Part shown: one piece after another, positions 19,490 through 29,082 of the stretch | How positions within the stretch are numbered: the first letter of the stretch is position 1 | Layout of the letters: every line of letters starts with the position of its first letter | Assembly: GCF_014831675.1 (NCBI RefSeq) | Contig: NZ_VJXY01000027.1 | Span: 1-64,000 of the forward strand | Origin: Komarekiella delphini-convector SJRDD-AB1 | GTDB lineage: Bacteria > Cyanobacteriota > Cyanobacteriia > Cyanobacteriales > Nostocaceae | Direction of reading: 5' to 3' | DNA: 64,000 nucleotides | Notes under the pieces: model-generated | The model's database searches: none | Seen by the model: the letters and a program-made list of their open reading frames with translations, nothing else | Told to the model about the DNA's origin: nothing | Position numbers and translations under genes: made by a program

Positions 19490-20917
19490 TTAGTTGTCAA
19501 ATTTTGAAATACTTAATAATTCGGTATGTTTTAATTGTTTATAATCAAATTGATTTAATAAAATATTTATTTCTTGCTTTAATTTTACTCCTGAGTTCAT
19601 TCTTGCCAGTGGATGATTAGCTCTTGCTTGATCAAGCAACCATAATATACCCTTTGGACTCATACCAGTTGTGCCATAGGAATTAGAAACAACTGTAATT
19701 ACTTCTCTGCGATCGCAACTAATATCTCTAGAAATCTTAGGGCGAACTAAATATTTTTGAATTGAACTATAATGCACGTGAGATAATATTTTTTGGGCAT
19801 TATATAGTTGTAAATATGCTACTAACCAATAATTCTGTTGTAGCAGAAGTAATAAGACATTTTCAGTCAAATGATTAAAAGTTTCTTTATTTATTCCCAA
19901 AGCCTGAAAAATTTTGCTTTCAATGCTATCTATATTCATTGAATTTTCTAACTTTTTGATAGCATTAGGCATTAATACAGAAAAAACTTCCTGTATATGT
20001 TTTTTGTATCCAATAAACTTTCCATGAGGTGGCATTAAATCCTCAAATAGCATTATATCTCGATGCAATACTGCATAATCGTTTGCTCCACTAGGAGGTT
20101 TAAGATACTGATTAATAGGATACCAAGAACAGGCATATTGCCTTAAAATATCAAGAAAAAAATCTGTATTAAATTGAGACTTTTTCATGAATTCTACTAA
20201 ATTAGATTTTATGCTGAGCATGAGTATGCTAGCATTCAAGGCTGCTTCAATTGCTTGAGGTTCGTTAAGTCCTTTCGTTTTTTGAAGATATTCAAGATGT
20301 TCATTTGCAGCCTCTTGAATCGCAAAAGATTTCTTCAACAAGCTAATAAACTCAATTTCAGCTTTCTGACCAGAAAACGTTACAAAACAACCATCGGAAA
20401 ATAATGCTGGCACATTATGTATAATTTTTTGATTTTTAGGGTGCATTACCTGCACTGTTGGGCCATTACATTCTATAAAAGTAAAAAATGAATCCCGATA
20501 AGGATGACCTATTATGTCTGCAATCTGCTGAAAGTAATTAATAAAGCTTTGGGAATTACGAATCAATAATAAATCTAAACCTTTTCCTGGTTCTACTACA
20601 TCTGGTTGAGTTTTTTCTCTGCACTCAACAGCTTTTAGCTCTTTTTTAATAAAACATTGCTGTGTATGCCTTTCTATTGAACTCCCAAATATACCTAAAA
20701 TTACTAACAATTTTTTGGCATCATCTGGATTTACATTTTCTGGATATGGAGCAATATTCAATATATTGTTATTTAAAATTATTGCTAATTCTTGTGGAGA
20801 TTGTTTTTCGGCATATACTTCCTCATTTAATAATGGAAGTTTTTCTAACACCCACTTAATCATGGTGTTTATTGCTAAAGCAGAGAACTCTGCTTTATTA
20901 GTAATTTTATCCAGCAT
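19490..20917 (-). CDS. unrecognised 475-aa protein, possibly IDO/PrnB-like haem fold
   Basis: I do not recognise this gene with certainty. It is a soluble, largely helical, AT-rich gene product without signal peptide. Three blocks stand out: YLKPPSGANDYAVLHRD with MLFEDLMPPHGKF (residues ~270-300), SHVHYSSIQKYLVRPK (~390), and VVSNSYGTTGMSPKGILWLL (~417-437). A conserved His followed by a Gly/Ser-rich turn and a long helix is the layout of indoleamine 2,3-dioxygenase and of the PrnB enzyme of pyrrolnitrin synthesis, where that His binds haem. This resemblance is from memory and is weak. No biosynthetic neighbours are present. It is isolated between an M15 peptidase and mnmG. Confidence 0.4.
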   Translation of the reverse strand: MLDKITNKAEFSALAINTMIKWVLEKLPLLNEEVYAEKQSPQELAIILNNNILNIAPYPENVNPDDAKKLLVILGIFGSSIERHTQQCFIKKELKAVECREKTQPDVVEPGKGLDLLLIRNSQSFINYFQQIADIIGHPYRDSFFTFIECNGPTVQVMHPKNQKIIHNVPALFSDGCFVTFSGQKAEIEFISLLKKSFAIQEAANEHLEYLQKTKGLNEPQAIEAALNASILMLSIKSNLVEFMKKSQFNTDFFLDILRQYACSWYPINQYLKPPSGANDYAVLHRDIMLFEDLMPPHGKFIGYKKHIQEVFSVLMPNAIKKLENSMNIDSIESKIFQALGINKETFNHLTENVLLLLLQQNYWLVAYLQLYNAQKILSHVHYSSIQKYLVRPKISRDISCDRREVITVVSNSYGTTGMSPKGILWLLDQARANHPLARMNSGVKLKQEINILLNQFDYKQLKHTELLSISKFDN

Positions 20918-21325
20918 AAAAATTAGCTTAATCTCTTTAAAAGAAAGTTTTTAGATACTTTTTATCCTGTAACACAGCATAAATATATCAAACATTTTTG
21001 ACTTCAGTTTTTATACTTAAAAGTGTTTTTGTAAACTAAAAACTTTTCCCTAAACTTACTTACAGCAGCGTCAATAAGATAAAGCTAGACATAATATTTA
21101 CTTAGTCGGTAAATAATCAATAAACAAATTAGATTTAAATTAAATTTATGAGCATTGACTTTAAGTCCATTACGTAATCAATTGAAAATCATTTGATTGT
21201 TTGAGTTTTAAATTTTGCAGAGCAGTGATAGTCGTTTTGTTAGCCTTATCTATAAAAGATACATCCATGAAACCATTGGAACAGTTAAAATTGAAAAGAA
21301 CTCTCAGCTTGCTGATCCTCTAAGT
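20918..21325. other. AT-rich divergent intergenic region
   Basis: This region separates the 475-residue protein gene from mnmG and should hold both promoters. The mnmG frame extends back to a TTG at 21215, but that extension ([10 protein letters not shown] and on) does not look like MnmG. No repeat or RNA was seen. Confidence 0.4.
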
Positions 21326-23248
21326 ATGACCATGCACAATTCCATAGAATTCCAAGACGCTTTTGATGTTATTGTCGTCGGTGCAGGTCACTCCGGTTGT
21401 GAAGCGGCCCTTGCCACTGCACGCCTCGGTTGTCGTACCTTGCTATTGACACTCAACTTGGATAAAATCGCTTGGCAACCTTGTAATCCAGCAGTAGGAG
21501 GCCCAGCCAAATCCCAGTTGACCCATGAGGTAGACGCACTCGGCGGGGAAATTGGTAAAGTTGCAGACCGCACCTACCTGCAAAAGCGCATCCTCAACTC
21601 TTCACGAGGGCCTGCGGTTTGGGCATTACGCGCCCAGACGGACAAGCGCGAATATGCGGCGGTGATGAAGGTGATTGTTGAGAATCAAGAAAACTTGACC
21701 ATCCGCGAAGGGATGGCGACAGATTTGGTGTTGGGCGCTAACGATGAAGTCATCGGCGTTCAAACTTACTTTGGCATGGCGTTTGAGTGCAAAGCAGTCA
21801 TCTTAACAACGGGCACTTTTTTGGGGGGCAAAATTTGGGTAGGTAACAAATCTATGCCAGCGGGACGTGCTGGAGAATTTGCGGCGGAGGGATTGACACA
21901 AACCCTGAATCGCTTAGGATTTGAAACCGGAAGGCTCAAAACTGGTACTCCAGCAAGGGTAGACAAGCGATCGGTAGACTACAGTAAAATGTTAATCCAG
22001 CCAGGTGATGAAGATATCCGCTGGTTTAGCTTTGACCCAGATGTGTGGGTAGAACGGGAACAAATGCCTTGTTATATTACCCGTACAACTACTGAGACTC
22101 ATCGTTTGATTCAGGAAAATTTACACCTGTCGCCCGTTTATGGCGGTTGGGTGGAAGCCAAGGGGCCACGTTATTGTCCCAGTATTGAAGATAAGATTGT
22201 GCGCTTTGCTGACAAGGAAAGTCACCAAATCTTTATTGAACCGGAAGGAAGAGATATACCAGAACTTTATATCCAAGGGTTTTCTACAGGCTTGCCCGAA
22301 AATCTGCAACTGCAAATGTTGCGGACTCTCCCCGGCTTAGAAAAATGTACTATGCTTCGTCCGGCTTATGCTGTGGAGTATGACTATTTACCAGCGACTC
22401 AGTGTTATCCCACACTCATGACTAAGAAGATTTCCGGGCTGTTTTGTGCGGGGCAAATTAATGGCACAACAGGCTACGAAGAAGCCGCAGCTCAAGGTCT
22501 TGTGGCGGGAATCAATGCAGCTCGCTTTGCTCGTGGTCAAGAGATGATTGTGTTCGCACGTGAGCAAAGTTACATCGGTACGTTGGTTGACGACCTGTGT
22601 ACAAAAGACTTACGGGAGCCTTATCGGATGCTCACTAGTAGGTCTGAGTATCGGTTGATCTTGCGTTCTGATAATGCCGACCAACGCCTGACACCCTTGG
22701 GGCGCGAAATTGGTTTAATTGACGATCGCCGTTGGAATTTATTTACCCAAAAGCAAACACAGATTACCACAGAAAAAGAACGGCTGCACACCACGCGGGT
22801 GAAAGAACATGATCAAATCGGAATAGCGATCGCATCTGATACCCAACAAGCAATTAAAGGTTCAATTACCCTAGCAGATTTACTACGGCGTCCGGGACTG
22901 CATTACGTTGACCTCGACAGGTACGGACTAGGAAACCCCAACCTCAACCGAGCCGAAAAAGAAGGTGCAGAAATCGACATTAAGTATTCTGGCTATCTCG
23001 CAAGACAACAACATCAAATTGAGCAGATTTCCCGTCAAGCGCATCGCCACTTACCTGCGGATCTGGATTATACAAAAATTGATACCCTTTCCAAAGAGGC
23101 ACGGGAAAAGCTCACTCAAGTAAAACCACTCACTATCGGTCAAGCTGCACGTATAGGTGGCGTAAACCCAGCGGATGTAAATGCCTTGCTATTATATTTA
23201 GAATTGCGTAAAACCAAGAGCCAGTCAGGATTTCCAGCGTTAGCTTAA
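21326..23248 (+). CDS. mnmG: MnmG, tRNA wobble-uridine carboxymethylaminomethyl modification enzyme
   Basis: The FAD-binding half of the MnmE-MnmG complex that installs (carboxymethyl)aminomethyl groups at U34 of several tRNAs. The dinucleotide site [18 protein letters not shown] begins about residue 11, then [22 protein letters not shown], the [11 protein letters not shown] block, and [18 protein letters not shown] near residue 375. The C-terminal helical MnmE-binding domain is complete. The frame opens at a TTG further upstream, but ATG at 21326 gives 640 residues, the family's normal length; ATG at 21332 is equally possible. Confidence 0.95.
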   Translation: MTMHNSIEFQDAFDVIVVGAGHSGCEAALATARLGCRTLLLTLNLDKIAWQPCNPAVGGPAKSQLTHEVDALGGEIGKVADRTYLQKRILNSSRGPAVWALRAQTDKREYAAVMKVIVENQENLTIREGMATDLVLGANDEVIGVQTYFGMAFECKAVILTTGTFLGGKIWVGNKSMPAGRAGEFAAEGLTQTLNRLGFETGRLKTGTPARVDKRSVDYSKMLIQPGDEDIRWFSFDPDVWVEREQMPCYITRTTTETHRLIQENLHLSPVYGGWVEAKGPRYCPSIEDKIVRFADKESHQIFIEPEGRDIPELYIQGFSTGLPENLQLQMLRTLPGLEKCTMLRPAYAVEYDYLPATQCYPTLMTKKISGLFCAGQINGTTGYEEAAAQGLVAGINAARFARGQEMIVFAREQSYIGTLVDDLCTKDLREPYRMLTSRSEYRLILRSDNADQRLTPLGREIGLIDDRRWNLFTQKQTQITTEKERLHTTRVKEHDQIGIAIASDTQQAIKGSITLADLLRRPGLHYVDLDRYGLGNPNLNRAEKEGAEIDIKYSGYLARQQHQIEQISRQAHRHLPADLDYTKIDTLSKEAREKLTQVKPLTIGQAARIGGVNPADVNALLLYLELRKTKSQSGFPALA

Positions 23249-23295
23249 CTCCAACTTCATAAAGACTGAGTATAGTAGTAGGAAGGAGGTTTGGT

Positions 23296-23403
23296 ATGAT
23301 AGATGACATACACTTTAGTAGTGGCATCATCAACAACCCTCGGATGAAAGTTGAGTTTAATACCACCGCTCAATCAACTCGTCTAAATAAGACGGGGGAT
23401 TGA
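23296..23403 (+). CDS. small ORF with a near-perfect ribosome site (35 aa)
   Basis: The ATG at 23296 follows AAGGAGGT at a 5-nt spacing, one of the strongest ribosome sites in this window. The predicted peptide begins MIDDIHFSSGIINNPRMK and has no membrane segment or known motif. Its 3' end overlaps a small stem (CGTCT-AAATA-AGACG). It lies between mnmG and the GspC-like gene. It may be a real small protein or a chance frame behind a purine run. Confidence 0.35.
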   Translation: MIDDIHFSSGIINNPRMKVEFNTTAQSTRLNKTGD

Positions 23404-23481
23404 ATATTTGATTAATAATCCTGATTAAGAGGCAATAGGGGCGGCGTTTCCCCGTCCTAGTAGCCACAACCCACAACGCTT

Positions 23482-24768
23482 ATGTCACAAGCAGCTAGCA
23501 CCCATCTCCTTATTTCCGAACCATCAGAAGACTTAATCGCCAATGAACCTTGGTCGATAGATATGTATGCTGATGGCTTGATGGATGAACTCTTTGCCGA
23601 TATAGACTACATTCTGGATGGTAGTAGGAATCTGCCTTCCCAAACCATTAGACAAGGCAATCGACCCGCGCCACTGCCTCCAGAATACATGCCTGTGCAA
23701 ACAGTTACGGTGCCGCAAATTGTCTTGCCAAACGCACTGAACCAACCTTCTCAAGGTAGGCACAAGCAATTAAGTACGGTTGTGGTTGGCACTCCCACTG
23801 TAAACGCAGTGAGTAGAAGACCTCAGAAAACTAGACGTGCTTTAGGCAAGCTGCTGATTGTAGGTACAACTTTAGGTGTGGCGATCGCTAGTATTATTTA
23901 CTTGGTACAGTCTGGAGTCGTACATCTTTTAAATACCAAACCGACCCAATCTGATCTTCCAGCATCGCAACCACAGGCAAAGTTGCCTACAAGATCAGAA
24001 ATTGAGGCGGAGTTAGTTGACTACATGTTAGAAGCACTTGCGGTTATAGAGCAGCAAGAGGCAAAAAACCAAAAATCTGTCAGACCTGGATTCTCTAATC
24101 AGGAAACTCTTAATCAAACAGCTAGTGTTGCGCCTGCTGGTAATCTACCACCACTTCTAGCAGCTAACGGTATACCACCAGCCCCCAACCGTTCTGGAGG
24201 CGTTGTTGAGCGCATCTACATCCCTGTTTACCAAGCGCCATCGCCAATGCGCTACGCGCTTCCCAGCATTCCTGGCAGTCCGAAATTACCACCAGTTGCC
24301 ACCTCACAGGGTTCTAAACCTAATGTAGTGAAAACCGCCCTAAATACAGTGCAGCAAGCTGCTAAGCCCATAAATGTCAACATGTTAGCTGCTGTGCGCG
24401 GAGAACTCAAACCTGTGGCTGTTAAAACCGCACCAATTACCTTACGACAACCATCTAATCCTCTACCTGCATTACCAGTTGTCCCATTACGCGCAGCACC
24501 CACACCGGAAGCCGCGCCAACTATCACCCAACACCAAGTATTTTTGCCTCCTGCTGTTGCAGATGCTCCTAGCGATACCTTAGAGGGATTGCTAGAGTTA
24601 GGCAACAAATCTGCTGCTTTGTTTAAAATCGGTGGTGTAACTCGCCGCGTCGATGTAGGTGAAAGTATTGGTTCAAGTGGTTGGACATTAGTAGATGTCA
24701 GTAACGGTGAAGCTGTCATTCGTCGTAATGGCGAAGTGCGCTCAATTTATGCAGGGCAGAAATTTTAA
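23482..24768 (+). CDS. GspC/PilP-like anchored protein of unknown role
   Basis: A 428-residue protein. A ~120-residue Pro-rich cytoplasmic N-terminus precedes one membrane helix (LLIVGTTLGVAIASIIYLV, residues ~124-142). A long Pro/Ala/Gln-rich periplasmic linker follows, then a C-terminal ~60-residue domain LELGNKSAALFKIGGVTR with VDVGESIGSSGWTLVDV and VIRRNGEVRSIYAGQKF. That domain has the look of the homology region of GspC/PilP proteins in type II secretion and type IV pilus systems. No pilus or secretion gene is adjacent, so a role is inference only. Confidence 0.55.
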   Translation: MSQAASTHLLISEPSEDLIANEPWSIDMYADGLMDELFADIDYILDGSRNLPSQTIRQGNRPAPLPPEYMPVQTVTVPQIVLPNALNQPSQGRHKQLSTVVVGTPTVNAVSRRPQKTRRALGKLLIVGTTLGVAIASIIYLVQSGVVHLLNTKPTQSDLPASQPQAKLPTRSEIEAELVDYMLEALAVIEQQEAKNQKSVRPGFSNQETLNQTASVAPAGNLPPLLAANGIPPAPNRSGGVVERIYIPVYQAPSPMRYALPSIPGSPKLPPVATSQGSKPNVVKTALNTVQQAAKPINVNMLAAVRGELKPVAVKTAPITLRQPSNPLPALPVVPLRAAPTPEAAPTITQHQVFLPPAVADAPSDTLEGLLELGNKSAALFKIGGVTRRVDVGESIGSSGWTLVDVSNGEAVIRRNGEVRSIYAGQKF

Positions 24769-24924
24769 TGCCTTTTCTAGGTCTTTGAAGACTTGCCACT
24801 GGCGATCGCCAATCGCGGTAAATATAGGAATGATTGTATTAACCGGAATTTGAGCAGCTGCGGTACTCATTCTGGGTAGTCCTCAAAAATACAAATCACT
24901 CCCCCTGCTCTCTGCCCCCTGCCC

Positions 24925-25551
24925 TTATTGATGTGACTCGGCAGAATTAAAAATCAAGTGGAGCAAAGCATCAATCAGGCGATCGCTTTTCATGGGAATA
25001 ATATCTTTCCCATGCATCACATCCTGAGTAATATGAAAATGAACTAATGTTCCTAAAAAAATCCTCGCTGTTGCCTCTGGGTCAGTTATATTCAATTCTG
25101 GATGAGCAGCCAAATATTGAGTGAGCGTTTCTAGCAAGGGTTTAATCATCCCCCGAACACAAATTTGAGTTAACTCAGGAAAACGACCAGATTCACCGAT
25201 TAACACTCGCATAAATGCACAATGTTCTTCGTCTTTAGTCATCTGCTCTAATGCGTTAGTGGCTGATTGGCGCAATACTATTAGTGGTTCTCCCTCAAGA
25301 GGTTCCGTCCCAAAGATTAAGTCAAGCTTTTCGCGTGCTAGCTGCTCTACCAGCGCTTTAAATAGTCCTTCTTTATCTTGAAAGTGGCTGTAGACTGTCG
25401 CTTTAGAAACACCCGCTGCTACTGCTACCCGATCCATACTTGTGCCAGCATAGCCTTGTTTGAGAAACTCCTGCATCGCCCCTTGCAGAATTTGTTCCAC
25501 TTTATCAACGGAATTATCTCGGTCAACTTCGCCAACTTTGATGTGTGCCAT
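24925..25551 (-). CDS. TetR/AcrR family repressor
   Basis: A one-component regulator. The N-terminal helix-turn-helix reads QGAMQEFLKQGYAGTSMD then VAVAAGVSKATVYSHFQDKE (residues ~24-63), the classic TetR pattern. The remaining ~140 residues form the ligand-binding and dimer domain, with LIGESGRFPELTQIC typical of AcrR-like members. It is divergent from the devB1-devC1-devA1 operon and very likely controls that exporter and itself: a palindromic operator candidate lies across the exporter promoter. Confidence 0.88.
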   Translation of the reverse strand: MAHIKVGEVDRDNSVDKVEQILQGAMQEFLKQGYAGTSMDRVAVAAGVSKATVYSHFQDKEGLFKALVEQLAREKLDLIFGTEPLEGEPLIVLRQSATNALEQMTKDEEHCAFMRVLIGESGRFPELTQICVRGMIKPLLETLTQYLAAHPELNITDPEATARIFLGTLVHFHITQDVMHGKDIIPMKSDRLIDALLHLIFNSAESHQ

Positions 25552-25686
25552 TTATTAATTGTCCTCTTCTATAAATAATTTTAATAGACGCTGCAAAATA
25601 CTCTACGCAATTAATCCCAATTGTGATAAGCATTCTGGCAGATAACTCCAGACTTATCCAATAAGTTGTAGTTTTGGCTGCATACC

Positions 25687-25736
25687 TTGACTAAACTAGT
25701 CCGTTCAGTTTAGCATATGACAAACTGAACGGTTTA
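25687..25736 (+). promoter_or_regulatory. exporter promoter overlapped by a TetR-type operator
   Basis: TTGACT (25687-25692) and TAGCAT (25711-25716) are an 18-nt-spaced -35/-10 pair. Two nested inverted repeats cover them: CTAAACT/AGTTTAG (25691-25697, 25707-25713) and CCGTTCAGTTT/AAACTGAACGG (25701-25711, 25722-25732). A repressor bound here would block polymerase. The exporter start codon is about 50 nt downstream. Confidence 0.7.
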
Positions 25737-25768
25737 GTACAACTGGCTACTAGTAAGAGGGGAATACT

Positions 25769-27076
25769 ATGGCGCAAAACCGGAAGATAGAGAGTTTAAG
25801 GTCTTCCCAAAATTTTTTACGATCGCATATTTGGTTAGTCATAATTGCATCTTTAGCTTTAGGTGGAGCTAGTGTTTACACGGTGCTACAGTTTCAGGCT
25901 AAAGCTAATCAAAAGCAACAAGCACCAGTAGCCGTTCAGCCAGTAGTAAAAACAGTCACAGCATTGGGGCGGTTGGAACCAAACGAAGAAGTGATAAAAC
26001 TCTCTGCACCTTCTTCTAATGAAGGGAGTCGGGTGGAAAAACTGTTAGTCAAAGAAGGCGATCGCGTCAAAGCTGGCCAAGTAATTGCCATTATGGACAG
26101 TCGCGATCGCCTTCAAGCTAGTTTAGGTGAAGCACAAAAACAAGTTCAAGTTGCCAAATCCCGCCTTAACCAGGTAAGAGCAGGCGCAAAACAGGGAGAA
26201 ATTGGAGCGCGGGAAGCTACCATAAAACGTTTAGAAGTCGAGCTAGAAGGAAACACCAAAACTCAGCAAGCCACAATTAATCGCCTAGAAGCAGAACTAC
26301 AAGGGCAAAAACAACAACTAGAAGCAACAGTTGCTCGCGTCGCAGCCGAGAGGCAAAACGCCCAAGCAGATGTTCAACGCTACGAGACTTTATACAAAAA
26401 TGGCGCGATTTCCAGTCAAGAAGTTGATAGCAGACGTTTAAACGCCGAAACTTCTTCTCAACAGTTAATCGAAAGCCAAGCCACCAAAGCCAGAACTATA
26501 GCCACCCTAGAACAACAGCTTAACGAAGCCAAAGCCAACCGAAACCAAACCCTCGCCAGCTTGCAACAGCAAATTAACGAAGCCAAAGCTACCCTGAATC
26601 AAACCGCAGAAATCCGTCCCACAGATATAGCAAACGCACAGGCAGAAGTAGAGAGCGCTCAAGCCACCGTGGAGAAAATTAAAGCGCAACTGGCTCAAGC
26701 ATATATCCACGCTCCCAAAACTGGGCAAATTCTCAAAATTAATGCACGAGCTGGGGAAACAGTAGGTGAAGAAGGAATTGTGGATTTAGGTCAAACCGAC
26801 CAGATGTATGCAGTGGCAGAAGTCTACCAAAGTGATATTAATAAAGTGCGTCAGGGGCAGTCGGTGCGGATCAGCAGTGATTCCCTACCCAATGAATTAC
26901 AAGGAAGGGTGGATTGGATTGGTATGCAAGTGGAGCGGCAAAATCTGATCAACAGTGATCCCTCTAGCAATATTGATGCCAGGGTAGTGGAAGTCCATGT
27001 GCAACTGAATAAACTATCTAGCCAAAAAGCTTCTCAATTTACTAATCTACAAGTTAAGGCGGTAATTGAACTGTGA
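25769..27076 (+). CDS. devB: DevB-type membrane fusion protein, copy 1
   Basis: The periplasmic adaptor of a DevBCA/HgdBCA-type ABC exporter, which together with an outer-membrane TolC-like duct moves glycolipids or other lipophilic cargo out of the cell. One N-terminal helix (HIWLVIIASLALGGASVYTVL, residues ~18-38) is followed by a lipoyl half (VTALGRLEPNEEVIKL, VKEGDRVKAGQVIAIMDSRD), a long coiled coil from ~115 to ~290, the second lipoyl half (GQILKINARAGETVGEEG) and a beta-barrel end. The length of 435 residues is normal. Its stop overlaps the devC1 GTG by 4 nt. TolC is not in the window. Confidence 0.88.
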   Translation: MAQNRKIESLRSSQNFLRSHIWLVIIASLALGGASVYTVLQFQAKANQKQQAPVAVQPVVKTVTALGRLEPNEEVIKLSAPSSNEGSRVEKLLVKEGDRVKAGQVIAIMDSRDRLQASLGEAQKQVQVAKSRLNQVRAGAKQGEIGAREATIKRLEVELEGNTKTQQATINRLEAELQGQKQQLEATVARVAAERQNAQADVQRYETLYKNGAISSQEVDSRRLNAETSSQQLIESQATKARTIATLEQQLNEAKANRNQTLASLQQQINEAKATLNQTAEIRPTDIANAQAEVESAQATVEKIKAQLAQAYIHAPKTGQILKINARAGETVGEEGIVDLGQTDQMYAVAEVYQSDINKVRQGQSVRISSDSLPNELQGRVDWIGMQVERQNLINSDPSSNIDARVVEVHVQLNKLSSQKASQFTNLQVKAVIEL

Positions 27077-28248
27077 TTGGATTTATTCAGCAATTGCGGC
27101 AACGAACTCCCCTAGGTTGGCTGCAACTGAGTCACGAAAAGGGTCGTCTGTTGGTAGCATTGTCAGGTATTGCCTTCGCTGATGTCCTGATGTTCATGCA
27201 GTTAGGGTTTCAAGATGCTCTGTTTGAAAGTAACACTGTGCTGCATCGCAGTATGCAGGCTGACATGTTTGTCATCAGTCCCCAAGCACGTAACTTGGCA
27301 AACATGTCCACCTTTACAAGGCGGCGACTGTTTCAAGCAATGGATGTACCAGGGGTAAAGTCGGCAGAAGCCATGTATGTCAACTTTATCGATTGGAAAA
27401 ATCCCCAAACACAACAGAAGACAACAATATTAGTTATGGGGTTCAATCCTGATCAGCAAGCCTTTAGCTTAGCTGATGTGAACCGCCAGAGAGATATGGT
27501 TAAGTTACCAGATACCGTTCTGTTTGATCGTGCCTCCAGAGGAGATTATAAAGAAGCGATCGCCCAAATTGAACAAGGAAAATCCGTTACAACTGAAATT
27601 GATCGCCGGACGGTTAGCATTGGCGGCTTATTTCAAGTTGGGGCTTCCTTCATTGCCGATGGTAATTTAATCACCAGCGACCAAAACTTTTTGCGACTAT
27701 TTCCTGGGCGAGAAGCAAGCAGCGTCAGTTTAGGTTTGGTTAATCTGCAACCAGGCTATGACCCCAAGCAGATAAAAGCAACTTTAAACGCTTATCTAGG
27801 TCAAGATGTCAAAGTATTAACCCGCGAAGAATTTATTGAATTTGAAAAAGATTATTGGAAAGAAAATACTGCGATCGGGTTTATTTTCAGCCTAGGTGTC
27901 ACAATGGGATTTTTAGTGGGCGTGATCATCGTCTATCAAGTCCTTTCTACTGATGTGAATGCCCACATGAAAGAATACGCCACCTTTAAAGCAATGGGGT
28001 ACAACAATCTCTACTTACTCGGCGTGGTATTTGAAGAAGCAGTAATTCTGGCCGTATTGGGTTTTATACCAGGAGCGATCGTCCCCTTTGGACTTTACCA
28101 TCTAACTCGCAATGCCACCAATCTGCCACTTTACATGACTTTAGCACGATCCATTACGGTACTAATGCTGACTATGATTATGTGTATGATTTCTGGTGCG
28201 ATCGCCACGCGTAAACTTCAATCTGCTGACCCCGCAGATATGTTCTAA
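27073..28248 (+). CDS. devC: DevC-type ABC exporter permease, copy 1
   Basis: The membrane subunit of the DevBCA exporter, MacB/FtsX-like. Helix 1 spans LLVALSGIAFADVLMFMQLG (residues ~31-50). A ~200-residue periplasmic domain follows, then three C-terminal helices (GFIFSLGVTMGFLVGVIIVY, LYLLGVVFEEAVILAVLGF, SITVLMLTMIMCMISGA). It ends with the family's LQSADPADMF. The GTG start at 27073 overlaps the devB1 stop, indicating translational coupling. The length of 391 residues is identical to copy 2. Confidence 0.88.
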   Translation: MIGFIQQLRQRTPLGWLQLSHEKGRLLVALSGIAFADVLMFMQLGFQDALFESNTVLHRSMQADMFVISPQARNLANMSTFTRRRLFQAMDVPGVKSAEAMYVNFIDWKNPQTQQKTTILVMGFNPDQQAFSLADVNRQRDMVKLPDTVLFDRASRGDYKEAIAQIEQGKSVTTEIDRRTVSIGGLFQVGASFIADGNLITSDQNFLRLFPGREASSVSLGLVNLQPGYDPKQIKATLNAYLGQDVKVLTREEFIEFEKDYWKENTAIGFIFSLGVTMGFLVGVIIVYQVLSTDVNAHMKEYATFKAMGYNNLYLLGVVFEEAVILAVLGFIPGAIVPFGLYHLTRNATNLPLYMTLARSITVLMLTMIMCMISGAIATRKLQSADPADMF

Positions 28249-28250
28249 AA

Positions 28251-28277
28251 ATTTGTCATTTGTCATTTGTCATTTGT
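28251..28277 (+). repeat. short tandem repeat, heptamer ATTTGTC
   Basis: Three full copies and a partial fourth of ATTTGTC lie directly after the devC1 stop. The same heptamer begins directly after devC2 (about 33851). It is a typical short tandem repeat of heterocystous cyanobacteria. Confidence 0.75.
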
Positions 28278-28329
28278 TAATACTAAGGATTAAGGAAAAT
28301 GACGGTTATTACGAGAAATCCGCTTACTT

Positions 28330-29034
28330 ATGACTAGCGAACCCGTTATTTCTATTAAAAATCTTGACCACTATTTTGGTCAGGGTCAACTGCGTAAGCA
28401 AGTTTTGTTTGATATTAACTTGGAGATTAATACTGGCGAAATTATTATTATGACTGGGCCATCTGGTTCTGGTAAAACCACACTTCTCACCTTGGTAGGT
28501 GGGTTGCGTTCTGCCCAATCTGGTAGTTTGGAGATATTGGGACAAGAACTTTGTGGTGCTAATGCAACACAACTTACTCAGGCGCGACGTAGTAATGGTT
28601 ATATTTTCCAAGCGCACAACTTGCACGCTAGCTTGACAGCACTCCAGAACGTCAAAATGGGCTTGGAATTGCACAAAAATATGTCTCTGCCAGAAATGAA
28701 AACTCGCTCAGCCCAAATGTTAGAGGAGGTAGGGTTAAAAGAGCGGATCAATTACTATCCCGATGATTTATCGGGGGGACAAAAACAAAGAGTTGCGATC
28801 GCCCGTGCTCTAGTCAGTCATCCTAAAATTGTTTTAGCAGATGAACCCACCGCCGCCCTTGACAGTAAATCGGGTAGAGATGTGGTAACACTCATGCAAA
28901 AACTGGCAAAAGAACAAGGCTGTACCATTCTTTTAGTAACTCATGACAATCGCATTCTCGATATTGCTGATCGCATCGTCCACATGGAAGATGGCAAGCT
29001 AGTCAATGACCAGGCTGTTGTCTCAGCGGTTTAA
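28330..29034 (+). CDS. devA: DevA-type ABC exporter ATPase, copy 1
   Basis: The energising subunit of the exporter. Walker A GPSGSGKTTLL (residues ~42-52), signature LSGGQKQRVAIARAL (~140), Walker B KIVLADEPTAALDS and the switch His in LLVTHDNRI are all intact. The length of 234 residues is normal for the LolD/MacB-like group. It is the third gene of devB1-devC1-devA1; an 81-nt spacer with heptamer repeats separates it from devC1. Cargo cannot be read from the ATPase. Confidence 0.9.
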   Translation: MTSEPVISIKNLDHYFGQGQLRKQVLFDINLEINTGEIIIMTGPSGSGKTTLLTLVGGLRSAQSGSLEILGQELCGANATQLTQARRSNGYIFQAHNLHASLTALQNVKMGLELHKNMSLPEMKTRSAQMLEEVGLKERINYYPDDLSGGQKQRVAIARALVSHPKIVLADEPTAALDSKSGRDVVTLMQKLAKEQGCTILLVTHDNRILDIADRIVHMEDGKLVNDQAVVSAV

Positions 29035-29082
29035 GTGAACCACGAATGATACAGTATGAGCGTTGTCAAACACTAATGGCTA

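Noticed and set aside
24252-24719. 155-codon minus-strand frame inside the GspC-like gene
   Set aside because: It is an antisense product of Pro/Ala-rich coding DNA; Gly/Ala/Thr-rich and without motifs.
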